The notes: generated from the sequence alone by a model not told the origin. Counted from the first letter of the stretch, positions 25,255 to 34,242 are shown. The stretch is DNA of 64,000 bases from Sphingomonas colocasiae (GCF_019880585.1 NZ_JAINVV010000001.1:248001-312000), one strand, 5' to 3'. Made by a program: numbers and translations.

Positions 25255-26430
25255 ATGACGAAGACGCGCGACACCGCATCCGCCTTTCCCGATCGCCGCA
25301 GCATGCTCGCCATGATCGGGGCGGGCGCCATGACCGCGCCGCTGGCGGCCGTGTCGGCGCGCGCGCCCAAACGGCCGTCCGGGCAATGGCGCGATTCCGT
25401 CATCGTCAATGCGCTCGGCGGATTGTCCAACCCGAATGTCGAGAACGATGGCGGGACCGATCCGGTCCGGCGCATCGATGCCCGCACGATCGCCGATGCC
25501 CGCGCCTCCGGGCTGAGCGCGGTCAATGTGACGATGGGTTATGTTTCGGGCGCGATGGAACCCTTCGAATATAGCGTGCGCACCGTCGCCGGGTGGGACC
25601 GGCTGATCCGCGATCATCCCGCCGATCTGGTGAAGATCCTGAGCGTGCGGGATATCGTCCACGCCAAGGCGGAGGGCCGGATCGGCATCATCTACGGTTT
25701 CCAGAATGCGGCGATGATGGGTGACAAGGCCGACCGGGCCGATATCTTCGCCGATCTGGGTGTCCGGATCATCCAGCTTACCTATAATCCGGCGAATGCG
25801 ATCGGCGACGGTTCGATGGCGCGCGAGAATCGCGGGCTGACGCCCTTCGGCCGCGCCGTGGTGGAGCGGCTGAACGCCAACCGCGTGATGGTGGACCTGT
25901 CGCACAGCGGCGAGCGAACCTGCCTGGAGGCGGCGCGCATTTCGAAGCAGCCGATCTCGATCAACCACACCGGCTGCCGCGCGCTGACCGACCTGCCGCG
26001 CAACAAGACCGATGCGGAGCTTCGCCTTGTCGCCGAGCGGGGCGGTTTTGTCGGCATCTATTTCATGCCGTTCCTCAACATCAGCGGCCATGCCGGCGCC
26101 GAGGACGTCGTCGCGCATATCGAGCATGCGGTGAACGTCTGCGGAGAGGATCATGTCGGCATCGGCACCGACGGCGGCACGACCCAGATCGACGATATGA
26201 CCGCCTATAAGTCGCGGCTGGCGCAGGAGGTCGAGCGCCGCCGCGCGGCCGGCATCGGCGCCACCGGCGAACGGCCGGACACGTTTCCGTTCGTGATCGA
26301 CCTGCGTGGCCCCACCCAGTTCCGCGACCTGGCCGATCGGTTGCGCAAGCGCGGCCATTCGGCGGCGCGGATCGAGAAGATCCTGGGGCAGAATTTCCTG
26401 CGGTACGGCCGGGAGATCTGGGGCGACTGA
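25255..26430 (+). CDS. Peptidase M19 (membrane dipeptidase)-like protein with degenerate metal site
   Basis: A 391-residue protein of the renal-dipeptidase fold. The N-terminus (PDRRSMLAMIGAGAMTAPLAAVSA) looks like a Tat signal with twin Arg 14-15. Family landmarks are VDLSHSG (His217), INHTGCRAL (His238) and GIGTDGG (Asp306). The usual HxD ligand pair near the start of the domain is replaced by IVNALGGLSNP, and the bridging Glu position reads GFQN (Gln150). Only one of the two zinc sites could be intact, so the activity may be altered or lost. It is co-transcribed with the exported amidohydrolase. Confidence 0.8.
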   Translation: MTKTRDTASAFPDRRSMLAMIGAGAMTAPLAAVSARAPKRPSGQWRDSVIVNALGGLSNPNVENDGGTDPVRRIDARTIADARASGLSAVNVTMGYVSGAMEPFEYSVRTVAGWDRLIRDHPADLVKILSVRDIVHAKAEGRIGIIYGFQNAAMMGDKADRADIFADLGVRIIQLTYNPANAIGDGSMARENRGLTPFGRAVVERLNANRVMVDLSHSGERTCLEAARISKQPISINHTGCRALTDLPRNKTDAELRLVAERGGFVGIYFMPFLNISGHAGAEDVVAHIEHAVNVCGEDHVGIGTDGGTTQIDDMTAYKSRLAQEVERRRAAGIGATGERPDTFPFVIDLRGPTQFRDLADRLRKRGHSAARIEKILGQNFLRYGREIWGD

Positions 26431-26514
26431 ACTTCGCCGCCGGCAAAAATAAATCCGTAAGAAGCGCCGCGGCCTTGCGACTGCTATAGTCGAGCAGGAC
26501 GCAGGAGCGTGAGG

Positions 26515-27057
26515 ATGACGGGGGCGAACGCCCGGCAATGCGGTGGGCAGGACGCGCTTTATGCGGAGGCGTCGCGTACGCATGGCCGCATGATCGCGCG
26601 CCTGTGCGCGGGCTACGAAGCCGAGCCGGGGTTGCGCGAGGATCTGGAGCAGGAAATGCATTTCCAGCTCTGGCGCAGCTTCGCCATCTATACCGGGCAG
26701 TGCAGCCTGGCGACATGGATACACCGCGTCGCGCACAATGTCGGTGCGCGCCATGTCGACAAGGCCGTACGCGGAAAGCGGATCGAAGTGCTGGCCGATC
26801 TCGACGGCGTGGACGTCGCGGACGACCGCGCCGATCCTGAGGCGCAGGCTGATGCGGCGGTGACGCTGGACCGGCTTTACGCGCTGATCTGGCGATTGCG
26901 GCCGATCGATCGGCAATTGCTGCTGCTTCATCTCGAAGAGGTGGATGCGGCGGAATCCGCCGAGATCACCGGGCTTACCCCCGGTGCGGTCGCAACACGC
27001 ATCCACCGCATCAAGGTATTGCTCGCAAAGGATTTTGCGAAAGGAGATGTGTCATGA
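26515..27057 (+). CDS. ECF-type RNA polymerase sigma factor
   Basis: A 180-residue sigma-70 family protein with region 2 (about 15-85, DLEQEMHFQLWRSFAIY, then LATWIHRVAHN) and region 4 (about 118-172, LRPIDRQLLLLHLEE and the helix-turn-helix EITGLTPGAVATRIHRIKVLL). Region 3 is absent, as in ECF sigmas. The ATG at 26515 has AGGAG at 8 bases; a GTG two codons earlier is possible. Its stop overlaps the next gene (ATGA), which encodes a membrane protein that may be its anti-sigma or target. Confidence 0.85.
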   Translation: MTGANARQCGGQDALYAEASRTHGRMIARLCAGYEAEPGLREDLEQEMHFQLWRSFAIYTGQCSLATWIHRVAHNVGARHVDKAVRGKRIEVLADLDGVDVADDRADPEAQADAAVTLDRLYALIWRLRPIDRQLLLLHLEEVDAAESAEITGLTPGAVATRIHRIKVLLAKDFAKGDVS

Positions 27058-27632
27058 CGGGCAACGAACCCGACGCCCCCACGACGATGTGGAAGCAGCA
27101 ATCCGTACAGCCGCACATCCTGACCCCACAGGAGATCCGGGCCCGTATCGATCGACTGGATGGGCGCATCCGCAGGCGCAATCGCATCGAATATATCGCG
27201 GGTGCACTGGTCCTTATGGTGTTCGCGGTGTTCGCGATCCGCCAGATCGCGCGGGGCAATTTCGACCTGGCGACGATGGGCGCGATATTGTCGATGTTCG
27301 GCGCGGGGACGGTGATCTGGCAGTTGCATCGGCGCACCAGTCCGGTGGAGGCGATCGACGGTGCCCGGCCCAGCGTCGAAATCTATTGCATGGGGTTGCG
27401 GCGCCAGCGCGACGCGTTGGCATCAGTATGGCTCTGGTATGTCGCGCCGTGCGTGCCCGGTCTTGTGGCGATCTATGTCGCCGTGCTGCTGAAGACGGAG
27501 GCCAGGAATTGGCCCTTCGTAGCGGCGATGGGCCTGATCCAGATTGCCTTCGTGGCCTGGGTCATCCTTATCAACCGACGGGCCGCGCGCGTTCTGGATG
27601 CCGAACTGGAAGCCCAGGCCGGGCCGCGCTGA
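27054..27632 (+). CDS. Membrane protein coupled to the ECF sigma factor
   Basis: A 192-residue protein with a soluble, charged N-terminus (1-44, including RARIDRLDGRIRRRNR) and four membrane helices (about 46-64, 70-89, 121-143 and 150-172). The ATGA overlap with the sigma gene argues for a regulatory partner such as an anti-sigma factor, but no zinc-binding HCC motif or ZAS domain is visible. No family is recognised. Confidence 0.6.
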   Translation: MTGNEPDAPTTMWKQQSVQPHILTPQEIRARIDRLDGRIRRRNRIEYIAGALVLMVFAVFAIRQIARGNFDLATMGAILSMFGAGTVIWQLHRRTSPVEAIDGARPSVEIYCMGLRRQRDALASVWLWYVAPCVPGLVAIYVAVLLKTEARNWPFVAAMGLIQIAFVAWVILINRRAARVLDAELEAQAGPR

Positions 27633-27708
27633 TCCGCCGGCACTCCGCAATCCAAAATCCAAACAATCGAATGTCCGGCGCGATGCCGGCTGAACGAGGA
27701 GAATGACG

Positions 27709-28722
27709 ATGCGATTTCCCGGCAAGGCCGTTGCCGCGCTGACGCTGGCGGCCGCCGCCGCCAGCGCAGCCCATGCGGGCGGAAACGATGAGGACGCGAT
27801 CGTCCAGCGTGGGCGGGCACTATCCGACTGGACCTCTGCCGAGAGTGTCGCGGCGTTGGCCAAGGCGGCGACGCCGGGGCTGCGTTCGAAGATCGAAGCT
27901 GCCGGTGACGCGGCGGCTTTTGCCGAGGCGATCAAAGGACAAATGGGGGTTCAGACCAAGGTTCTCGACGAGATCGCCATGAAATTGAACGGTTACAGCT
28001 TCTATCAGCGGCTGGCCACGCATGAGCGGATTCCGGCGGGGGCGACAACGGTCATATGGGACGAGAAGGGTGAGGTGGTTTCCGCGCTGATCCAGCCGTC
28101 GCCACCGCCACCACCTGCCCCCGCCGCCGGAGCCGGCGTGCCGGTGCGGCTGCCCTTCGCCAAGCCGGCCAGGGGAAGCTGGCTCACCGTCTGGGGCGGA
28201 CGGAATGTGGTGCGCAACTATCACATGATCGCGCCTGCGCAGACCTATGCCTTCGATTTGCTGGTGGCGCGCGACGGACGGACCTTTGACGGCCCGCAGG
28301 ACAAGCTTTCATCCTATTTCTGTTGGGGGGAGCCTGTGCTGGCCGCCGCCGACGGCGTCGTTTCCGAAGCGGTGGACGGCCTTGCCGACATGCCGGTGGG
28401 GCAGATGGATCCGAAGCATGTGGCGGGAAACCACATCGTCATCCGTCACGGCGAGAAGCAATATTCGCTTGTCGCGCATCTCCAGAACGGATCGACCAAG
28501 GTGAAGAAGGGTGATGTCGTGAAATCCGGTCAGCCGATCGGGCTGTGTGGCAACAGCGGCAACACATCCGAGCCGCATGTCCATTTCCACCTCCAGACCG
28601 GGCCGACCTTCGATGACGGTGGGCAGGGGCTGCCCGCCGCCTTTCGTGACATGACCGTCGATGGCCGCCCGTCGCGCGATGGGGAGCCGGTGCGTGGGCA
28701 GGTGATCGCGCCCGCGCGCTGA
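27709..28722 (+). CDS. Secreted M23-family metallopeptidase
   Basis: A 337-residue protein with a Sec signal peptide (MRFPGKAVAALTLAAAAASAAHA). A helical N-terminal region (about 28-128) resembling DUF3887 is followed by a Pro-rich linker of seven prolines and the M23 beta-sheet domain (about 145-325). Ligands include the Asp in TYAFDL, the His in LVAHLQ and HVHFH near residue 292. The family mostly cleaves peptidoglycan cross-links. The start at 27709 has GAGGAG at 7 bases; an ATG two codons earlier is too close to it. A strong terminator follows. Confidence 0.85.
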   Translation: MRFPGKAVAALTLAAAAASAAHAGGNDEDAIVQRGRALSDWTSAESVAALAKAATPGLRSKIEAAGDAAAFAEAIKGQMGVQTKVLDEIAMKLNGYSFYQRLATHERIPAGATTVIWDEKGEVVSALIQPSPPPPPAPAAGAGVPVRLPFAKPARGSWLTVWGGRNVVRNYHMIAPAQTYAFDLLVARDGRTFDGPQDKLSSYFCWGEPVLAAADGVVSEAVDGLADMPVGQMDPKHVAGNHIVIRHGEKQYSLVAHLQNGSTKVKKGDVVKSGQPIGLCGNSGNTSEPHVHFHLQTGPTFDDGGQGLPAAFRDMTVDGRPSRDGEPVRGQVIAPAR

Positions 28723-28729
28723 TATGCCC

Positions 28730-28764
28730 AAAAAAAGGGGCGCATCCGGCGGATGCGCCCCTTT
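28730..28764. terminator. Rho-independent bidirectional terminator
   Basis: GGGGCGCATCC/GGATGCGCCCC is a perfect 11-bp stem with a GGC loop, preceded by seven A and followed by TTT, between the M23 gene (+) and the membrane protein gene (-). The A-tract gives a U-run on the minus strand. Confidence 0.9.
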
Positions 28765-28790
28765 CTCACGCAAGCAGACAATGCAGGCCG

Positions 28791-29186
28791 CTAGGCGGCT
28801 GCCATGCCGCGCCCGTGTGGCGCATGACGCAGTTCCAGCCAGGCCAGGATCGCGACGACCAGCGCCTGCGCCGCCACGAATATGATGCCGAACGCCGTTG
28901 GGGTGGTCAGCGCGAGCACGGCGAGGCTGGCCGCGACCCAGCCGGCATTGCCGATGACGGCAAGCATCACCAGCGCGCGGCTGAGTTGCGGCGTACGCGC
29001 CATCCAGGCGAACAGTCCGGCGACGGGGAACAGGCTGCACCCGGCGACAAGCAGCAGCAACTGGTGCAATCCGGTCGGACCGGAGAGCAGTTCGGCGCCG
29101 AACGCCATCGCGGCGCCGGCCGCCAGGCAGGTCAGCGCGTCGAAGGACAGGATCTTGCGGACGATGCGGGTATCGGTGTCGGTCAT
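28791..29186 (-). CDS. Small four-helix membrane protein
   Basis: A 131-residue protein with four hydrophobic helices (about 15-35, 42-62, 70-92 and 97-117) and short charged ends. The family is not recognised with certainty. The start at 29186 has AGGAG at about 8 bases; a further open stretch upstream to 29363 crosses the divergent regulator's start and is not protein-like. It is divergent from an XRE regulator, with a 17-bp palindrome between them, so it is probably that regulator's target. Confidence 0.65.
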   Translation of the reverse strand: MTDTDTRIVRKILSFDALTCLAAGAAMAFGAELLSGPTGLHQLLLLVAGCSLFPVAGLFAWMARTPQLSRALVMLAVIGNAGWVAASLAVLALTTPTAFGIIFVAAQALVVAILAWLELRHAPHGRGMAAA

Positions 29187-29265
29187 GGCGAAACTCCTGA
29201 TGCAAGGCGGTTGAATGCATGTCGGTTGACGAGTGGAGATTTCGTCGATCCAGGTAGCCGCGTCG

Positions 29266-29282
29266 ATTACCTGGCAGGTAAT
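29266..29282. promoter_or_regulatory. 17-bp perfect palindrome, candidate XRE operator
   Basis: ATTACCTG-G-CAGGTAAT is a perfect dyad in the 154-bp gap between the small membrane protein and the XRE regulator. An extra half-site CAGGTA lies at about 29251-29256. This arrangement fits autoregulation by the divergent helix-turn-helix protein. Confidence 0.6.
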
Positions 29283-29340
29283 GTCGACCGAACGGTCATC
29301 GCGATATTCGCTGGACACTGTTCGAGGACGGAGGATTGCG

Positions 29341-30135
29341 ATGACGATCGCGGCACGGAGCATTGGGGATCATTTGCGCGAATGGCGGCAGAAACGGCGG
29401 CTGAGCCAGCTCGACCTGGCGCTCGACGCCGAAATCTCGACGCGACATCTGAGCTTCCTCGAAACCGGACGGGCGCGGCCCAGCCGCGAGATGATCCTGC
29501 GCCTTGCTGAACAGCTCGAAATGCCGCTGCGCGATCGTAACGCCATGCTGGCGTCGGCCGGTTTCGCGCCGCTGTTCGGCGAGCGTTCGCTCGACGATCC
29601 CGAGATGGCGGGCGCCCGCCGCGCGATCGACCTGATCCTGGCGGCGCATGAACCCTGGCCGGCACTGGTTGTCGACCGGCGGTGGGACCTTGTCGCGGCC
29701 AATCGCGGCATCGCGCCGATGCTTGCGGGAATTCCGTCTGAACTGCTTGGTCCGCCCACCAACGCGATGCGGCTGGCGTTGCATCCGCAGGGCTTCGCGC
29801 CGCGCATCGTCAATTTCGCCGAATGGCGGCATCATCTGCTTGAGCGACTGCGCCAACAGGCGCGCGCATCGGTCGACGGTGCGCTCGACCCGCTTCTTGC
29901 TGAACTCGAATCCTATCCGGTGCCGCCGATGCCCGATGCGCGGCCGCAGGATCTGGGCGGCATCGCGGTGCCGATGAAGCTGATGACGGGTGATCGCGTG
30001 CTGAGCTTCCTCAGCACCACCACCGTGTTCGGCACCGCGCAGGATGTCACTCTGGCCGAACTGACGCTGGAAACCTTCTTCCCCGCCGACGAGGAGACCG
30101 CAGAGGCCGTGAGGCTGGCCGCAATGCCCGACTGA
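29341..30135 (+). CDS. XRE-family regulator with MmyB-like ligand domain
   Basis: A 264-residue transcription factor. The N-terminal XRE helix-turn-helix (about 8-66) reads LREWRQKRRLSQLDLALDAE and STRHLSFLETGRARPSREM. The C-terminal domain (about 95-255, PWPALVVDRRWDLVAANRG) matches the MmyB-like PAS-type ligand-binding domain of many actinobacterial and proteobacterial regulators. The ATG at 29341 is chosen since it begins the domain directly; 36 upstream codons overlap the palindromic operator region. The ligand is unknown. Confidence 0.85.
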   Translation: MTIAARSIGDHLREWRQKRRLSQLDLALDAEISTRHLSFLETGRARPSREMILRLAEQLEMPLRDRNAMLASAGFAPLFGERSLDDPEMAGARRAIDLILAAHEPWPALVVDRRWDLVAANRGIAPMLAGIPSELLGPPTNAMRLALHPQGFAPRIVNFAEWRHHLLERLRQQARASVDGALDPLLAELESYPVPPMPDARPQDLGGIAVPMKLMTGDRVLSFLSTTTVFGTAQDVTLAELTLETFFPADEETAEAVRLAAMPD

Positions 30136-30191
30136 AGACCGATTGAAGCCGCTGGCGGTTTGCGGCATTCTCCGCCGTGGGGGCGGAAGTC

Positions 30192-31700
30192 ATGGATTTT
30201 ATAAAGATTGGGGTGGCGATCGGATCGGGCATGGTTCGATCGGGACTCCGTGCGATCATGGCCTTTGCCGCTGCGCTTGTCGCCGGCGGGCTTTCGGCGT
30301 CGGCCGCGACATTCGATCGCACCACGCTATCCGATGGCGCCGAGGCGATCCTGCTCAGCGGCACGATCGAATATGGCGATGTCGAAACCTTCCGCGCGCT
30401 TTCGATCAAATATCAGGATGCCGTCATCCTGCTCGACAGCGACGGCGGGTCGGTGGCGGCGGCGATCGAAATCGGCAAGATGATCCGGATCGCGGGTTAT
30501 CCCACGCTTGTGAGCCAGGACTCCGTTTGTGTGTCCGCGTGCGCACTGATCTGGCTGGCCGGGGCTCCCCGATTGCTGTCTCCGGAAGGGTCAATCGGGT
30601 TTCATGCCAGCTATCGCAACGTCGGCGGCCGGAAAGAAGAAACGGGCGTCGGCAATGCGCTTGTCGGCCACTATCTGACCTTGCTCAATCTACCGCAAAG
30701 AGCGGTCATTTTCGCGACCACCGCGCCCCCGGACAAGTTGAGATGGCTTACGGCCGAAAACAAGACGGAATCGGGGATCGACTTCGAATATCTGGAGCGC
30801 GACGATCGCAAGGACGACGGCCAGGCCGCTGCGAAGGCGGATGCCAAGGCGGGGGGCAGGAAGGTGGCGATGCCACCTCCCGTCATCATCACAAGTCAGC
30901 CCGCTCCCAAGGTCGAACCGGGGCAGCCCGTTGCGCCCCAGCCTAGCGTAAAACCAACAGTCGCTGAACTTTCGGCCTATCTCCGAGGCGAAATGGCCAA
31001 ACCTGAAACCATTCGAAATCTCATTGTTGCGATGAAATTGGCTAAAGATGATTATCCGATTATGGAAAATCATTTGATTGCGCTGTCTGGAAACAAGAAG
31101 CTCTGGGATCACATATCTAAAGAGGTTCTTGGTGCAATGTCTGCAACAGAAACGGAAGGGGATTCTTTTAAATTCGGAGGATTGTTGGCAAAATCGGAAG
31201 CAAAGAGATTATATTATCTTGGAATATCCAGGATGAAAATTGAGGATATAAAAGAATTTGTAAAATACAATTACATATTATCTAGGAATTTAAATTACAA
31301 AGATTGTAATGGATATTTCAACGGGGGGGTCAGCGACGAGGGGTTAATATACCGTACTTTGTCTTCGGTTCGAAGGGAGGATCTGGAAGGATTTTTGATG
31401 TTGTACCGAAGGGGGATCGAGGCTGGATTGTCGGACCATCTGGTTGACGTAGTATTGAAGCCCGAGCAAATCGATGTAGCGGGAAAAACCTATGTCAAGC
31501 TTATGGTTGACCGTATCATGAAACTTCCGAAAATGGATCAAGATCGAATTTTTGCAGCAATAGATCCGAAAGATGATGCCGAAGTCAGCGATAAGGATGC
31601 ATGCGAAGCGCAGCAGATATTATATGGCACCATGCATGACATGGATGGCGCACTGGCGAGCTGGAAGCTTCGGGATTTTGCCAACAGTCTTGCAAGATAA
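30192..31700 (+). CDS. ClpP-like exported protein with unknown AT-rich C-terminal half
   Basis: A 502-residue protein. A hydrophobic stretch at about 23-40 ending ASA is signal-like. The next part (about 45-200) is a ClpP/SppA-type periplasmic serine-protease fold: ILLDSDGGSVAAAIEIGKMI, then VSACALIWLAGAPR with candidate nucleophile Ser115 and GSIGFHASY with His138. A Lys/Ala/Pro linker (about 205-255) leads to a C-terminal region of about 245 residues that I do not recognise. From about 31000 to 31620 base composition turns strongly AT-rich with AAA/ATA/TTA codons unlike every neighbour, suggesting a transferred or fused segment. Confidence 0.65.
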   Translation: MDFIKIGVAIGSGMVRSGLRAIMAFAAALVAGGLSASAATFDRTTLSDGAEAILLSGTIEYGDVETFRALSIKYQDAVILLDSDGGSVAAAIEIGKMIRIAGYPTLVSQDSVCVSACALIWLAGAPRLLSPEGSIGFHASYRNVGGRKEETGVGNALVGHYLTLLNLPQRAVIFATTAPPDKLRWLTAENKTESGIDFEYLERDDRKDDGQAAAKADAKAGGRKVAMPPPVIITSQPAPKVEPGQPVAPQPSVKPTVAELSAYLRGEMAKPETIRNLIVAMKLAKDDYPIMENHLIALSGNKKLWDHISKEVLGAMSATETEGDSFKFGGLLAKSEAKRLYYLGISRMKIEDIKEFVKYNYILSRNLNYKDCNGYFNGGVSDEGLIYRTLSSVRREDLEGFLMLYRRGIEAGLSDHLVDVVLKPEQIDVAGKTYVKLMVDRIMKLPKMDQDRIFAAIDPKDDAEVSDKDACEAQQILYGTMHDMDGALASWKLRDFANSLAR

Positions 31701-31884
31701 GGTGTCGCGCAGCTGGTCGCCATGGCCGGAGTTGACGCCGAAGACGCTCTTTCCCGCCGACGAAGCTGTATGATTGGCTGCGATCATGGTGTGAGCACGC
31801 TGCCGATCCTTCTCGGGCGCAACGATTGTGCGTTTCAGTCCATGGTGACGTCTATCCATCGAAACGTTGAAAACGGGGAGCGGC

Positions 31885-33051
31885 ATGAAGGCCTGTCAAA
31901 AGATCGTTCGTGCGGGCGCGTCCGTTGCACTGGCCGCGGTGCTCATGATGGAGGGCGCGACGGCGCAGGATCTTCGCCCGTCATTCGACATGGCGGTTCC
32001 CGTCGTGCCCGCGCCGGTCGCGCTCGAGGGGCGGCGTCAATATGCCTATGAGCTGCACCTGACCAATTTCAGCGCCGATCCGCTCAGGATCCGTGAGTTG
32101 AGCGTGCTCGATGCGGAGACCGGCGAGACTTTGACGCGGTTCGCAGGTGAAAGGCTCGCGGCCCGGCTGTCGCATGTCGCGACCGGACGGGATGCCGAGG
32201 CGATCGCTCCCGGCGAACGCGCGATCCTGTATATCGAGTTCGAACGCGATCGTGGCGCCTTGCCGCGGCGCTTGTCCCATCGGGCCGATTATACGCTTGC
32301 TGGACCGGGTGCCCCCAAGGCGTTTGGCGTGTTCGGCGCGGATATCGCGATCGATATGCGGCCGATACCGATCCTTGGCCCACCGCTTTCCGGCGGCCCT
32401 TGGGTCGCGATCCATCATCCGGACTGGGTACGTGGACATCGGCGGATGGTCTATGCTGTCGGCGGCAAGGCCCGTATTCCTGGGCGCTTCGCCATAGATT
32501 GGATCAAGGCGGACATGACGGGCCGTACGACAAGCGGGGATGCCGATGCCGTTTCCGCGACGCTTGGCTATGGCGCCGATGTGATCGCGGTGGCCGACGC
32601 CGTGGTGGCCGGGGTTCGCGACGACATGTCCGAATCCGATCGTATCTCCGCCAATCCCCGCCATCCGATCGGCGATGCGGCAGGCAATTTCGTGTCCCTC
32701 GCGCTGCCGGGGGGCCGATACGCGATCTATGAACATCTGAAACCGGGCAGCATCAGGGTCAAGCCGGGCGATCCCGTGCGCAAGGGAGCGATCATTGCCT
32801 CGCTGGGCTTCACCGGGGATTCGACTGGCCCGCATCTCCATTTTCACGTCGCGGATGCGGCCGAGCCGTTGCAGGGAGAGGGAATGCCTTTTCTGATCGA
32901 TCGCTTCATGGCGCTGGGGCGCTATGGCGATATCGGCCGGCTCGGCAGCAGCCCTTGGGATGCGGCGCTGCTGGAGGACGGTGACGCACGCACGGCGGAG
33001 CGCCCTGGATCGAACATGGTGGTGATGTTTCGATCCCGCGCACGGGATTGA
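31885..33051 (+). CDS. Secreted M23-family metallopeptidase
   Basis: A 388-residue exported protein with signal sequence MKACQKIVRAGASVALAAVLMMEGATAQ. A beta-rich domain (about 35-165) with the pattern of a cohesin/immunoglobulin-like module precedes the M23 domain (about 175-340), where FAIDW, the YEHL His and GPHLHFH give the zinc ligands. It is probably a peptidoglycan endopeptidase or an envelope factor. The start at 31885 has GGGGAG at 4-5 bases. GC content returns to normal here after the AT-rich preceding gene. Confidence 0.82.
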   Translation: MKACQKIVRAGASVALAAVLMMEGATAQDLRPSFDMAVPVVPAPVALEGRRQYAYELHLTNFSADPLRIRELSVLDAETGETLTRFAGERLAARLSHVATGRDAEAIAPGERAILYIEFERDRGALPRRLSHRADYTLAGPGAPKAFGVFGADIAIDMRPIPILGPPLSGGPWVAIHHPDWVRGHRRMVYAVGGKARIPGRFAIDWIKADMTGRTTSGDADAVSATLGYGADVIAVADAVVAGVRDDMSESDRISANPRHPIGDAAGNFVSLALPGGRYAIYEHLKPGSIRVKPGDPVRKGAIIASLGFTGDSTGPHLHFHVADAAEPLQGEGMPFLIDRFMALGRYGDIGRLGSSPWDAALLEDGDARTAERPGSNMVVMFRSRARD

Positions 33052-33057
33052 GCGCGA

Positions 33058-34170
33058 TCAGCGGTGCGCTCCGGCCTTCGCCGCCAATGGCCGCGCCTGT
33101 TCGAGCAGCGCCGCGAGCACATGGCCCGGCTCCTCGATCATCGGCAGATGCGCGGAATGTTCCAGCCAGACGATCGATTTTTTCGGTGCGCGAAGCCGTC
33201 CCATCCAGTCGGCGGTGATCGTGGAGGGCGTCGTATAATCCTGGCGGCCGAGCAACATCAGCACGGGCACGTTCAAGCGGTCGAGCTTGGCGAAACTGAC
33301 GTCCGCAAGCTGCGGAAACATCGTCGTGATCGTGAAGGCGCTGCCATCGTCCCAGGCCTTGCGATCGGCCGGCGTATATTCGGGCGAGAGGCGTGGCGCG
33401 CGGAAATAGAAATCGGCATTGTCGCGCCCGGCGGCGAGCGCGCCGTAATGGACCGACCATTTGCGCTCGGTCGTCATCTTGGCGATGTCGAATGCGCCGG
33501 AGCCGGGATAGGGCCGGATCGCTTCGAGCTCGCGCACCGCTTCGGCATTGCCCGTTTCCCGCGCGCGCCTGAGCGTCCATTCGTAGCCGACGCGTTCATT
33601 CTCGCGGAAATCGATCACCTGGCCCATGCCGATATAGGCGTGGAGCAGATCGGGCCGCTTCGCCGCAACGCTGAGGCCGACGATCGAGCCCCAGCTATGC
33701 CCCATCAGGAAGATCTTGCGCTGGCCATATCTGCGCAGCAGCAGTTCGATCAGCTCGATCGTATCGTCGCGATAGCGCTCGGGCTTGAGTGTCGGCGCGA
33801 TGGTCTTTGGATCGTTGAGCGGGAAGGAGCGGCCGGCGCCGCGCTGGTCCCATTGCACGACGGTGAAGAAATCCTCCCAGGGGCGCTGGAACGACCAGGC
33901 GATCGGCATCTCGACCGCGCCGGGGCCGCCATGGACGAACAACAGGATCGGGTTCGCCCGATCGGCGCCGCGCACATTCACCACCTGGCGCGCGCCGCCC
34001 AGCACGGCTTCGAAGGTTTCCTGCACGCCGTTGGGCGTCACGATCCGGTTGATATCGGCAACCACGGCGCGGCCGGGGGCATAGATGTCGTCGGCGGGTG
34101 CCGTCGATGTCTGCGCCGTCGCGGAAGCGGCGACGGCGAGCAGGGGGAACGCTGTCAGGAAACGGAACAT
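33058..34170 (-). CDS. Exported alpha/beta hydrolase, proline-iminopeptidase-like
   Basis: A 370-residue protein with a signal peptide (MFRFLTAFPLLAVAASATA). The fold landmarks are FVHGGPG (78-84, oxyanion hole), WDQRGAGRS (107-115) and GHSWGS with nucleophile Ser159. EHSAH near the C-terminus gives the catalytic His. HGGPG plus WDQRGxGxS is the pattern of the S33 proline iminopeptidase group, which removes N-terminal residues from peptides, but esterase activity is possible. It converges on the M23 gene with 6 bp between stops. Confidence 0.82.
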   Translation of the reverse strand: MFRFLTAFPLLAVAASATAQTSTAPADDIYAPGRAVVADINRIVTPNGVQETFEAVLGGARQVVNVRGADRANPILLFVHGGPGAVEMPIAWSFQRPWEDFFTVVQWDQRGAGRSFPLNDPKTIAPTLKPERYRDDTIELIELLLRRYGQRKIFLMGHSWGSIVGLSVAAKRPDLLHAYIGMGQVIDFRENERVGYEWTLRRARETGNAEAVRELEAIRPYPGSGAFDIAKMTTERKWSVHYGALAAGRDNADFYFRAPRLSPEYTPADRKAWDDGSAFTITTMFPQLADVSFAKLDRLNVPVLMLLGRQDYTTPSTITADWMGRLRAPKKSIVWLEHSAHLPMIEEPGHVLAALLEQARPLAAKAGAHR

Positions 34171-34242
34171 CGGCGCCAATCTCCGGCGATTTCATCGTGA
34201 TGCCGGGTCCATAGCGGGAAGGGGCCTGCCCGCACATAACCA

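Noticed and set aside
21714-25526. Minus-strand open frame of 1270 codons across glmS and the amidohydrolase
   Set aside because: It is antisense to genes with complete motifs. The translation is an Arg/His/Asp-rich low-complexity sequence typical of the reverse frame of GC-rich genes, with no domain.
25189-27006. Minus-strand open frame of 605 codons over the M19-like and sigma genes
   Set aside because: The composition is that of a shadow frame (Arg/His/Asp/Gly), and the opposite strand has well-supported genes with ribosome sites.
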